From Sympetrum striolatum (taxonomy: Eukaryota; Arthropoda; Insecta; Odonata; Libellulidae), in NCBI GenBank assembly GCA_947579665.1, contig OX388350.1:88245152-88309151 (forward strand): DNA of 64,000 bases. The letters are read 5' to 3'. Shown here piece after piece: positions 34,019 through 45,180 of the stretch (positions within the stretch are counted from its first letter, which is position 1; each line of letters opens with the position of its first letter). The position numbers and the translations under genes were made by a program. A model generated the notes under the pieces. It saw only the letters and a list, made by a program, of their open reading frames with translations. It was not told the origin of the DNA and searched no databases.

Positions 34019-34570
34019 TAGTGGGCGCTCTAACATAGAAACTATTAGTCGTATCAATACCAAACTTCAAATATTGAACTGTGGTTGGTGCTGTCAGAGT
34101 TGATTAGTTTTTAGAGTAAATGGTCGACCGGAAGTTGAGCTTTACTTTTCGAAGCTCGTTTCCGTTTTTGCAAAATATCTCCATTTATCTGATATTTACG
34201 CATATATTATTATTCAAAAAATTTTAGAATATAATATTTACTATAACTTTTGTAAAAAACATATTTTTGTATAACTGATTGTTTAGGAGTTATTCATGAA
34301 ATACCGATAAAACGGAAGTTTCTGATTATGTACCTTGTGGGCGCTCTGGGCTGTATGGGCGAAAGGCCAATTTCATCGTTTTTCATCGATCATGTCCCAA
34401 AAAACATTATTTATAATGTTCGTGACGTAAAAGATAATAATATATAAATTAATCACTCATCTTCCAAGTTTAGATGGAATAAAGAGTTCGAAAATACTGT
34501 CGTAGATAAATATTTACATCTTATATATGGAGAAAGTCATGTGCTGGCAACATCAGATTTTTTACTTTCT

Positions 34571-35262
34571 CCCTATACGTAGTATAGAGAAAGTATTGTA
34601 TTCGCAAAAAAATTCGACCTCCAGATTTCGACGGAAATAGATGTTTTGGGGCCCATGGAGAATGTTTTAGTTATATTCCCGAACATGTCTGTCTGTGTGT
34701 CTGTCTGTGGTTAAAAAGTTTGTGGGCGCTCTATCTTAAAAAGTCATTATCTGATCATTTTCAAAATTCATATTTTGAATTTTCCTAGCAATGCCAAAAT
34801 TTGATTAGTTTTTGGTGAATATCGCTTAACCGGAAGTTGCGGTTTATCCGGAACAAACGTTTGTTTCTTAAATATCTCTGTAAGAAGGCAATATAGGTAT
34901 ATGCATTTACATACAAAAGTTATAGATAATGTATTTTACTACAACCTTTGTATAAAACATTTTTTCGTAACACAGATTGTTTAGGAGTTATTCCCCAATA
35001 ATGGTTAACCGGAAGTTGTTGTTAATCCAGAAATGGAAGTTTTTCATACTTATCTATGTCAGAATGCAATTTAGGTATATACAATTATGTACCAAAGTTA
35101 TAGATAATGTATTTTACTACATCTTTTGTTTGAAACAGTTTTTCGTAACACTGATTGTTTAGGAGTTATTATTCAATAATGGTTAACCGGAAGTTGTTGT
35201 TTAACCATAAATTGAAGTTTTTCATACTTATCTATGTCAGAATGCAATTTAAGTGTATACAA
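34571..35262 (+). repeat. Related repeat with 180-bp tandem copies
   Basis: It opens with CTTTCTCCCTATACG and GTATAGAGAAAGTATTGTA, similar to the core of the palindrome. It continues into tandem units: AGGAGTTATT recurs exactly 180 bp apart (34981 and 35161), each followed by GGTTAACCGGAAGTTGTTGT. Confidence 0.65.
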
Positions 35263-35279
35263 TTATGTACCAAGAGTAA

Positions 35280-35432
35280 AAAAATTGCTGTCCACGTCCG
35301 TTCGAGGGTGTCCATTGTAGAGGGGTTCGAAATGTACGTAAAATGTAATACTTCTCGTTGGGACATCATGAAACTGTCCGTTAGGAGGGGTTTCCGTTGT
35401 AATGGAGTGTCCGTTAGGAGGGGTTTTACTGT
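35280..35432. mobile_element. Possible pogo-like element end
   Basis: Reading inwards from TA at 35432 on the minus strand gives CAGTAAAACCCCTCCTAACG, and GTGTCCGTTAGGAGGGG-type units repeat nearby. CAGTARAACC-type termini at TA occur in pogo/Tigger elements. No partner end is seen, so this is tentative. Confidence 0.3.
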
Positions 35433-36139
35433 ATTTTTTTACGAAATTAGTTATAAAATTATTTTTAGTTTTAATAGGAAAAGGAAGAAATGATACGGGA
35501 TATCATCATTTGCAGTTATGACTGATATGTTGTGAGGAATCGCCCGTACTAACATACGAGTATTTAAGAAATTTTTTAAATTTAAGAGTCAGTAAACCAA
35601 ATTTAATTTATATCAACGTAATTTTTTACTGACCGTTCCGTGGAATAAATAGGTTTTATAGTGGTTTGTTGCATGACATTGCTTAATCTCGATCAATTCA
35701 ACTGAATGTGTATGAAAAACCTGGTAAGTTACGAATTTTTTTAATATAATCTTCTGAAATAAGTATTACATCTAATCAATTTATATCGATAAAAATTTAG
35801 TGATTGACGAAAATGGAATCAGTGAATTTCGTAAAGATTTCCCAGATCCAATGTTTGTAATCTTTTAGAAGTTGAACAGCTTGTTGTAAAGTTGTAGCAA
35901 ACCTCCAACATAGTATTCCCTGATCAAATCGGTAAAATAAGTTTATGTTTTGTTATATGCAGAATGCAAAAGTTACATGAAAGTATATTATGGTTTTTCT
36001 AGGCTACCAGGCGTTGCTAAAATAAGTAACTGATTTGAGTTTTGAGATTTTTTTTAACCGTATCCTAATAATATAAAAACTTTAAACTTGGCATGTCAAT
36101 AAATAGCATAGATACATATCATATACGATGGTTTAGGTT
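35433..36139. other. AT-rich intronic sequence
   Basis: No recognised feature on either strand. Confidence 0.35.
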
Positions 36140-37310
36140 TCCCTGATAAGTGCATGAAAAAAATTATGAAAAACTATCCCGATGTGTTTTATATGGAAGA
36201 TATATTTACCAACCGGCATCGAACCCGGGTCTTCCTGGTGATACTTCCTATGCAGCACAATAGAAGATCACCATCTCTAACTATCTATGAAAATTCAAGC
36301 AGAAATATTTGCTGCAACTGCCTCAAACAACGTCCTACATTTCACATATATTCCTTATATGAGAGATTGTAATGTGCTCTGGCATCGAACCCAGGAACAG
36401 TATGGTCTTATCTAAATTTTTTTCTTAAACCGTGTTTTAATATACACCTTCTAGCTAAGAGAGAACTTCCTATCGTTTCGATAAATGCATCAAAGAAATA
36501 ATGAAAAACTACCCCATTTTAAATGGGCGATGTTTGCATCGTCCTAGCATCGAACTCAGGACATTTTCTGTAAAGGTCATTAATGTTTTTGATAGATCAT
36601 AAGTATATCTGTATGATCTTTGAATTTTGATTCTCTACCTATACGGAAATTATTTTTGTTTTTTATTTCCGAAAATCAAATCAATACATTTAAATGGGAA
36701 AAATCGGGATTTTGGGGTCTTCTAGCATCGAACCCATGACACTAAGGTTCAAAGTCACCATTTTTCCTGTGGGTTTCACGTTAGGGCCTATACGCTGCAA
36801 AAATTTCAAATCAATGACGTTTGTGGTTTAGCCTGTGAATTTGTATCCTATTTCGGTATCTATATACAGGCCCGTGCACACGGGGGGTGGGGGGTTTGGG
36901 GGTTCGAACCCCCCCCCCATGAGTATCCTTCATACAAAAAGTTCCAAGAATGATGAATTGAAGATAGGATAAAATGAAAATGAATACCATAAGAATGATA
37001 TATATGGCTCATGGAGCCATATATATAGGCTCCATGAGTTTTGATTCTCTACCTATCCGGGAAGTATTTTTTAAAAATTCCCGAAAATCACGGCAATGCA
37101 TTTAAACGGGAAAAATCGGGACTTTGGGGCCCTCTGGAATCGAACCTATGACACTGAGGTTCAAAATCGCAATTTTTCTGGAGGTTACACCTTATGGCCA
37201 ATATGTCGTAAAAATTTCAGGTCAATGACGATTGTGGTTTAGCCTGTGAATTTGTATCCTCGCTATATATATATATGGATACATGAATGAATCCGGAGAA
37301 GCATCTATAT
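36140..37310 (+). repeat. tRNA-like modular repeat, array 4
   Basis: Motifs at 36219, 36385, 36550 and 36728 (spacings 166, 165, 178), then a truncated hAT-type MITE (36867-36985), a hairpin GGCTCATGGAGCC (near 37007-37019) inside ATATAT flanks, and another module at about 37139. It ends with ATCCGGAGAAGCATCTATAT near 37291, the shared end of the family. The array was evidently interrupted by the MITE. Confidence 0.72.
36867..36985. mobile_element. Truncated copy of the hAT-type MITE
   Basis: It begins CAGGCCCGTGCACACGG, continues through the G run and the GTTCGAACCCCCC segment, and matches 20941-21060 until about 36985, where the similarity ends. The right TIR is missing. Confidence 0.75.
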
Positions 37311-40300
37311 ATAATAGATGTATAATCCAAATTCTGTGGGTGTGTTTGAGGGTTTGTCTTAGATTGGAGGCCACACCGTTCGTCTGTGATCGGTCATATA
37401 GTTTTCCAAAAGGAATACTCGTAAAACTCATTTTTATCGCATGCAGGGTTTATTTCTTTTACAAAATTAATTTAGGAATAGTTGCACGTTAACGAGACAA
37501 ACACCGAAAGAAAGAAAATCGAATGAAGTTCTTTATTTTATTCTTGGAATCTTACTATCGATTCGAATTTGCGAAAATTAGGTAAAATACGCGAAAATGT
37601 TTTGAAAATTCGATGTTGTAAACAACTCATCTCCCTGACGGCCGATCCCATTGTTGAATCCGAGCTCATGTGTTATCCCGTCAAAATACTCGAGGCCCAT
37701 AAAGCTGATGATTAAAGAGGACGATATATTACATGGATAACGAGAAATTTTCTGTAAGAAGGTAACTAGTAATTGTAGCTCCGTAATTACAGTCAGGAAG
37801 GGTCTTGTTCTCTATTAGTATTTCTCATCTACTCCTTACTTTGTATGATTCCTTAATAAGCGATTCTTTCTGTTATATTACAATGTAACATAAACGATGA
37901 AGGCTGAGTTAATTGATTAGTTCAGTGTGCAGTTGAGCGATAGACTGATATTCTGTATTATTAGTTGTAAATGTGTTAGTTTTTAAATTCTAAGTAGATT
38001 GCAGAAATAAATAAATTCTATATGACACTAAGGAAATACAGAAATTACAGTTAACATTCTTTTTAGAAGTCTATAAGTAGCAGACAATATCGAGTTCATA
38101 AAACTTTGTTCCATTTGCTCTAAAACATATTTTTTTCTTCATTGTAATAATATTTATCACTCTCTACTCATTAACTTTTCTGGGGGTTGCATTATTCCTT
38201 AATTTATCCTAAGCTTCTTGATTGAATTAGTGTCTAGTTGTTTCTGGATATGTATTCACATAAATTCGTTCTACAATGATACTGAAGTTTCGGAAGAAAA
38301 AAAAGAGCTGAGAAAAATAGCATAAGGAAGATTTAAAAAAAGGTTATTCATCTAAAGTGAATCTGAGATACTGCGACATAGAATTTAGAAATAAATATAG
38401 ATTTGCGAAATTGAGACGTGAAAGGTTACTTCGACTGATTGGGAGAAAGCCGAAGAAAGGAAGTTATAGTTGGGATGATTATTATTTGTCTTTAGTTACA
38501 GTATAGGGAAAAGTATGTGTTACACTTTCTTTTGACTCAATAGTCAGTGTTTGACTGATAATATAAAGGCTGATTTAATGCATGACTGATAAAATAAAAG
38601 CTGGTTTAAGTATGCATTATAAAGAAATATGGATGAATGATAATGGTGAATGATTTTAAAGCGTATTTGTAATTTGTTTCAAACACATCATTTTTAAATT
38701 TGGATCATCAAAAGTTTTGCTTTAAGTATTGCATGCTTTATTTTGTAAGAACAGTGTTATTTATGTCACATCTTGCACTTGGCAAATTCATTGAAAAGGA
38801 TAAATGGAAAATGCATAACTTCAATTCTTAAAATTACCATGAAAAAGAGAAACTTCTGATGGGAAATTTGCATTTCTAGCATTTCATTAGGCTGCATTGA
38901 AAATATCGTTGTGGTGACCCTCTGTAGTGTGAGCTTGCATAATTCGCATATCAAAAATTACTCAATCTTCAATATTGCAAATCTGCTGACATTTCTGATA
39001 CACTATATTAATTATTTTTAGCAATGCTATGAGAGTGAAGAATAGTCAAGCCATCTTTATGTGAATGAACCATAAAAGTTGATTAGTGGTATGGTTTAGT
39101 CAGATTTAAGAAATATGACCATGTGAAAATGTTTACATACCTGTTCTTATTAAATTATTTTGCTTTGCCAATAACTTTTTAATCCATATATATGCTGTTT
39201 CAAGTTTTAGACTTATGTTATAAATAGAATTTTGTGAAATCAACAGTTAATGATATTCAATACTAATCATCCTCCAGGCCACATTTTTATTGCCTCTCTG
39301 TGTTTATGCATCTTCATAATGAAATAATAATTGAATATGGATGTAATTGACTAATTTCTATGAATGAATTAAACTTCTAAACATTTTCCTCAAACGTTTG
39401 ACTATTATCTATGAAGACTGAAACTAGTTTATAAATCAAACCAATTTAAATAATTCCATTATCACGTTGTAGGTTAAATAAAAACTGTAATTTCCCTTTC
39501 TTTGATTCAAAACTCATTTCAGAGATATGCTAGACTTTTGTAATGCAATAATATTCATTATTGTAACTAAAAAAATTGTAATATTCACAGGAAGTATAAT
39601 AACTACTGACGGAAGTCCATATCTGTGAGTATAAATAGCAACAAATTGTAAGAAAGAACATCATACTCTCTATAAATTATGGTTTAGCTGCCAACATACA
39701 TTTCTCAAATTGTCTTGTGTCCAGTTTTACTCTTCATGACTTCCTTTCTTATTGCTTATTTATATTAAATATGAACTCGGGGTCTCAAATTAATTATTAA
39801 TTAATTAATTTTTAAAGAGGCGGATAAAATGTGAAACTATGGGAAGGTAATCTAAATGAATTGTAGACCTTTTAAACTCACCTTACATCGCCTACCATCC
39901 ATATATTTATATGTTATTCTTCATGCCATAAAAAGCCATAAAGATAGATTTTTAGATATTTTAATTGAATAAACAACCATAAAAATCAACCATGTAAAGA
40001 CAACATTGCATCAATAAGAAGAGCGTGTGAATGTTTACCTATCCTAGACATAACCTGTATGATTTGCACCATAGAATACCAGTAAGATGGTTTTTACCTG
40101 TGAATATTTCAACACATCAAACAGCAGAAAGAATTAACGATGATGATACCATATCAATGACTTTTATCAGAAAATTGGATTAGCCTTGCCTGCAGGTTGA
40201 AACAATGCAAACAACTTGTTTACCATTAGTTTGAGGTGCTGATACGAGGTTGCCAAATCGAGAATGTCACTTTCCGCCATACAGCAGTTGTCTACATAGC

Positions 40301-40544
40301 AACCTCTAGTTACACCCTAGTTGAAATTTACATTTTAGTTAGTCTTTAATCACTTGAAAGTGTATCACTATGTAGCAACCTCTAGGTAAATGCTAAATAA
40401 ACAATCTATGAATATGGCTGGTTGTATTTAATATTTCACTTTCACCCCGTATAAAGGTAATTATATAAATATATATAAGCTAGTATAAAATATGATGAGA
40501 TAAGGTCTTTATTAATAATCAAAACTCTGGAATCCCGTAGAACT
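37311..40544. other. Intronic sequence, nothing recognised
   Basis: AT-rich. A degenerate hammerhead-like string with GAAACTAGTT near 39410-39430 is discussed under rejected items. No coding similarity found. Confidence 0.4.
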
Positions 40545-41335
40545 CAGGGTGGATTGATTTTTGTGCATAAAGACATAAATAGCAAGGTGAACTGTAGTGA
40601 TTTACTAAAACTAGTGGACTACCAAGAAGTGATAAGATCTACTCAATTCCTCATCTAAATCTGAATTATACTCATTTCCTCCCAATATACAGAATGCTAA
40701 GGGATGCCAATACAATCTACAATGATGTTGACATTCACAATATTTCAACTGAATGCTTTAAAAAATGTATCCCACCCAAATTATACGTTAACTTTTCTTT
40801 CATTACATAATAATATATTGGTATCTTCCACATCTTTTTTAATGTATGATTTTATTTATGTATGCAATACGTTTTTTAATTTGAGTTAATTTACTGATAC
40901 TAATGGATTCTATTTATGTTAAATGCTATATTATTATTAGCAATATTGGGAATTAATTTTGATTGTTTTGTATCCCATTAATTTTGCATGCAATTTATTT
41001 TCTGTTTTTTTTATTTCTTTATGTTATTTTTTATATTTCTCTATGTTCTTATTTATATTTTTTGAATTTATTTTGTCTGTATAATACATTTACCTATTTA
41101 ATAGTTTATGTTATACGTATATTTCATTTTTAAATGTTCTTAGTAAATCTAAGGGTAGATGTATAGCAATTAATTATTATATGTATATACAGATGTAAAT
41201 GTGTAGGTTTACAAGATTTATTACCATAAGAATTACATAATTATATTATTTTATGTTAATTAATTGTATTACTATTAATACTTTTAAAATGCGCATTTTT
41301 TGTAATTAGGCTCTGTCCATAACAAATTAATAAAT
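40545..41335 (+). mobile_element. LINE 3' end with ORF2 C-terminal remnant
   Basis: Plus-strand frames carry INSKVNCSDLLKLVDYQ (about 40580-40630) and YRMLRDANTIYNDVDIHN near 40690-40740, ending at a stop near 40810. This is the layout of the last 80 residues of Jockey/CR1-type ORF2 and resembles the C-terminus of the LINE at 1446. A long AT-rich 3' UTR follows to about 41335. The rest of the element is missing (5' truncation), the usual state of LINE copies. Confidence 0.6.
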
Positions 41336-41937
41336 ATATGAATTTACAGAGATTTTTCTATCAAGCTTTTCCAAATGTCGTAGAATTATTTTTTGAATTT
41401 CATTTTTTAATTGAGAAGTAGTGTGCGTACGATTAGCGATTTTTTTGGAATGAAGTTCCACTGGATTTCATTTGAGACTTACTATTAAATTTACATCGAC
41501 CATTATTATCACATTTGCATGCACTTCTAAAGGGAATGCTCTAATTCGCCTAGGAACGGAGACCAATATGTATTTGAAAGTCACGACCATCGACCACTTC
41601 AGTCGACTCCTCCAGAAGCAGGTCTCTGCCGCGTATATAGATTTGGATCTGCTTTGCTTCTCCCTTCTTCTGCTAGAGACTCGGTCGAGGAGCAGAGTAA
41701 GGCTTTGCACGACCGAGTCAGCCAATTTAGCGTGAGCTTACCGAAGCGGATGCAAAGGCGAAATGTCAATTCATAAAATGAATTGCGATCAAGTGATGGC
41801 CTGCAATTCGCAAAAGATGGAGATTCCCTTCCATAATTCCCACATTTGGATACTTTTTACGGGACTGAACATGCTTTTGAGATCGTAGTGTGAACGACAC
41901 CAGTCTTGCAGGACAGCTTACTTGTCTGTAGCAAACC

Positions 41938-42658
41938 AAGGCTACACTTACGTTGGACGCGTAAACCGGCCCGATCCGACAAGAGTCGGATGGCCCGACT
42001 GTCGGAACGAACACAATCTCTTGCATCTGCATCAGAGTGCTTACATTGCACCCGATCCGTCAAGTTGGAACGGCGTGATGTCAACCGGCCAGTCCGACAA
42101 TTCTGATCCGAACAAACTGGTTTGTTTCTCTTCCGAGTCTGAACAGACTTTTGGCCGCGAAAATATACGAATTGAATTTTCAAGTTTTCCATCGCAATGG
42201 ACAAAACTTCGCTAGAATTAGTTAGACTAGAGAGGAATTTGTGAGATCAACGAAGTGAGAATTATCACAACCTTGATATGAAAACAGCACAACAAACATT
42301 TTCCATCGGTGGTAGTCGCAAAATTTTGCGGGATACCTTCGTAACTGCTCGCACGTTCTCAAGTATTCTCCTTCTTTCCTCTCTTCGTAATTTTCATGCA
42401 TCCAGATTCGCTGGTTCTTAAACATATCAAGATAAATATTATTTTCACATACTAATAAATAATCGATCACATCGTCTCCCGAATCGCTCATTTTATAAAG
42501 TTGAGGTGCACGTGTTTCCAGAGAAGAAGCTGCGCCGGGAGCAGATTTTCCGCGTCCTCTCACAGAACGGCGGCCGACTTTGTGTGGCCAGATTTTGTTA
42601 CTTCTCGGACTCATTGTCGGATTGGACCGGTTTACGCGTCCAATGTAAGTGCAGCCTT
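41938..42658 (-). mobile_element. Internally deleted PIF/Harbinger element
   Basis: The left end AAGGCTACACTTACGTTGGA and the inverted right end AAGGCTGCACTTACATTGGA match, and similarity continues through CGCGTAAACCGG to about 45 bp. At 721 bp it keeps only the 5' part of a transposase gene (42222-42614, minus). The expected 3-bp duplication is not evident. Confidence 0.78.
42222..42614 (-). pseudogene. Harbinger transposase N-terminal fragment
   Basis: The frame starts just inside the right TIR. After a basic N-terminus it reads RIWMHENYEERKEGEYLRTC and LRRYPAKFCDYHRWKMFVVL, corresponding to the RR-W-H...R...GE...L...P..F..Y.R region that precedes the DDE domain in PIF/Harbinger transposases. 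The catalytic domain is lost in the deletion. The ATG at 42614 is plausible as the original start because it lies at the element end. Confidence 0.65.
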
Positions 42659-44640
42659 AGTTGTCGGTCGTATTAGGTGAATACATCCCTAAAATCTTTC
42701 CATTACTTTTAAATGGGCCTAAAGTCCTAGAGAAAACGTATGGGCTCGGAATAAACAATCGCATTGGTAGTCCGGTGGACTGGTTGTTTACAATCTCAAA
42801 ATCTGCGGAAATGTTTTGCGCATTTTGTAGAAATTCTTGAAATTTCAAATATAAAATTATATTCCACGAACAAAATAATAATCTATAATCAATATCCATT
42901 CTTTTGGCGCTTGTCTTAACTCTGCACAACTATTCATTTTAATTTAATTATTCAAAAGAAGTAAAGTCTGCTACCTATTAAAGAGAAGTTTATATACATC
43001 TCTCATGGAAATTTATCTGAGCGATCATGGACCGGACCCAGGAAAAATATCGAATAAAAATACATCAGCACTTCCTTCCTGATCCCAGGGAACTCGTATA
43101 CGACTCTAATCGTGAAAAAGGAGTGGACTCCAATTCAAGACAAACATATAAACAGAACTACGTGAATTAGGATCCACACAGATGAAGAAATGCTCCAAAG
43201 TAGAAAGAGTTCCATTCGTTGGTGGCAATAGCAGTAGCATTAGGACATAAATGCTAGTGGAATTCGCTCCATTGAGATCAGATGGTCAACAGAAATTGAC
43301 CAAATTTATGTAGTTATTTTTACGTTTATTCATATCCTACAGTTCGTTAGTACCGGTTTGAAAGGGAATCATAAGAAATATAAATGTTATTCCGTTATCT
43401 TTGGCCTCCTAAATTAATATAAAGCAAAAATTCTAATACGACGAACACCCTCGTTCGAGAATAAATGATTAAGATTGAAACATGACTCCAGCGATCCGCT
43501 AGTGTCGTATTGCACACACCCGCATTCCTACCTTATGTATCTTATTAGTTTCAGACTGCGGAAAGAACGACCAGAAGTAAATATCCGTCAGAACCACATT
43601 AAAAGGAAAACACATTGTAACTTCTTTTTAACTATCCGTATATGCGATCTATTCTTTGTAAAGTTTTGTCGATGCTTCTCGGATATTGCTTTCGTTCTTT
43701 ACCAGAACTAAAAATCTCATTTGCTTAGTCGAAAACTTTTGAAACACAAGATCTAAAACTAACTAATTTGATCTAACATCTTCAAATAACTCTTTTCATG
43801 TAGCAAAACTCATCTATAAATTAGAGATGTCAGATAAGATTTCTTAAACATACAGAAATCGTAAGAAAAATCCATTTTATAAGGTAAAACTGATTTCTAT
43901 TTTAGATAGATGGAAGAACGACAGTTTAGATACGGATTCAAACCTATGTTAAATTCAATTTTTTGCTCCAATACCCAAAAAATTACAAATATCTTTAGGA
44001 ATTTCGATAATGCCGACCCAAATCTGTATACTGGAATACATTTGCTATGCAAAAAAGAAAATTAACATAGAGAAAACTATTAAGCTTGCATTTCAACCTT
44101 AATCAAGATAAAAGCGATCCTTACGTTGGAATAAATTCTTATTTCCAATCCTATCGAATCCTCCTTTGTCGATATTCGAACATAATTTTGACGTAAACGA
44201 AGAGTAATATGCTAGAATTTTTAACTATAAAGTATACAGATTCTAAAAATCTTAGAAAATGAACAAGTATATCGATGAAATTGGATTAAAACAAAGAATG
44301 TTTTCAATGCACTCTGACGTAGTTTGCGAATACTATGGCTCTTTATGTCACAAATGAATCGTGAATGGAATGAAATTTATCGTTCATTCGAGACCGTGTC
44401 TTTTTGAAAATATCTTGGCCTTTCGTGGAAGTGATACAATATTTATAAGACAATTGATGCACAGGGGAGCGCTTTGTAGGAAAACGGAGGAAACTCAATG
44501 GGATGTGTACCGACATCTGTAAGTATTTGCGGATAGAAGAAATTTGAAGAATGAAATCCTAGTTTAACCATAACCTACGATTGTTTCATTCCCAGCATAG
44601 TTAACGAGAGTGATAATATATAGTTAGTTAGTTAGTTTGA
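42659..44640. other. Intronic sequence next to exon 1
   Basis: No recognised coding or repeat features. A minus-strand open frame at 42657-42929 begins at the Harbinger end but matches no family I know. Confidence 0.4.
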
Positions 44641-44700
44641 CCCTTTATTGGCAAGGTTATAGGAATATATAGGAAAACAGCAACGGATCTCGAAGCTCAC

Positions 44701-44838
44701 CTTGAGTTCTTGCACCAGCTGATCCGGGCTCAGTCCATGTTTGCAGACGACCCTTATCCCTGCGGAGGCGAGGGTGTCCGCACAACTCTTGTCCACGGCA
44801 TCGCTAATGAGCACGCTTCGGATTGATAAAGCCGCCAT
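44701..44838 (-). CDS. PHGDH: D-3-phosphoglycerate dehydrogenase, exon 1 (coding part)
   Basis: These 46 codons begin at the ATG 44838-44836 and end at AAG followed by a consensus GTGAGC donor. The protein starts MAALSIRSVLISDAVDKSC and contains GLSPDQLVQELK. The VLISD strand is the first beta strand of the substrate-binding domain, and the length to the intron gives numbering identical to human PHGDH through Arg54 and Arg75 in exon 2. The start was chosen because it matches the conserved N-terminus, although the frame stays open upstream to 45234. The ATG context is weak at -3 (C) but has G at +4. The rest of the roughly 500-residue enzyme (NAD-binding and regulatory domains) is outside the window. 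Confidence 0.95.
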
Positions 44839-45180
44839 GCGGAGGTCCGTAGTGCGTCGGCTAGGAGAGGAGACTATCTGAGTGGAGCGACTGCGTCCGC
44901 CTGTTGAATAGGAGGCGTCAGCCACGTCCCCCACCGGTGAAGCCACATATCCCCACCCCACCGCAACCCATTCTCCTATCGGAATCCTCCCCAGCACTAG
45001 CCCCATTCCTCCTATGATCCACCCCTTTGGAAGACGAGTGTTCTCGGCCGAAAGACCACTGGACGAATGAAAGTTTTTGGAAAGGTTGATTCCAACCACT
45101 GCAGAACCGGAAAAGCGGAGAAAACGGGGAGTAAGGGGTTCTTCCCTCCTTGGAGGATTCATGAATGCCCTCCATTGGAA
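44839..45180 (-). promoter_or_regulatory. PHGDH: PHGDH 5' UTR and promoter region
   Basis: Sequence upstream of the ATG is clearly GC- and CpG-richer than the AT-rich surroundings, as expected for a housekeeping promoter. A TCAGATA initiator-like string lies at about 44873-44879 and a CCAAT (minus strand) at about 45174-45178. There is no good TATA box. The transcription start cannot be fixed from sequence alone. Confidence 0.4.

Larger units (their letters stand above)
33265..34570. repeat. 1.3-kb near-perfect palindrome around CA and TG tracts
   Basis: The left arm (about 33265-33870) and right arm (about 33970-34565) are inverted copies over their length: TTGGTATTGATACGACTAAT on the left returns inverted at 34040-34060, GAGCGCCCACTATCAC returns as GTGATAGTGGGCGCTC, and the outer ends both carry a GGAGAAAGTCATGTG-type segment. 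The arms lead into a (CA)n tract (33795-33885) and a (TG)n tract (33969-34018) with about 80 bp between. Long open frames across these tracts are artefacts of the dinucleotide repeat. It is probably a head-to-head pair of one repeat element. Confidence 0.8.
872..44700 (-). other. PHGDH: PHGDH intron 1 (43.8 kb), filled with transposable elements
   Basis: The interval runs from the AAG|GTGAGC donor after exon 1 to the TTTTCAG acceptor before exon 2; both flanking exons have phase 0 here. At 43,829 bp it makes up over two thirds of the window. Almost every recognisable element between 1 and 43 kb sits within it, in both orientations. Elements on the minus strand (LINE 1.0-3.7 kb, the 22.3-24.2 kb gene, hammerhead copy 2) would be in the sense strand of the pre-mRNA; the Copia element is antisense. 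That the two exons belong to one gene is inferred from gapless protein continuity, not from a transcript. Confidence 0.88.

Noticed and set aside
33709..34038. Long open frames on both strands across the CA/TG tracts
   Set aside because: They are His-Thr and Cys-Val dipeptide runs created by the dinucleotide repeats within a palindrome.
39405..39435. Further hammerhead core (CTATGAAGACTGAAACTAGTTT region)
   Set aside because: GAAAC plus a palindromic CTAG is present, but the CTGANGA element is disrupted and no stem II can form. At most it is a relic.
41468..41735. Opposed open frames of about 85 codons on both strands
   Set aside because: No family motif, no splice signals that fit, and the two frames cannot both be real. 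Left unassigned.
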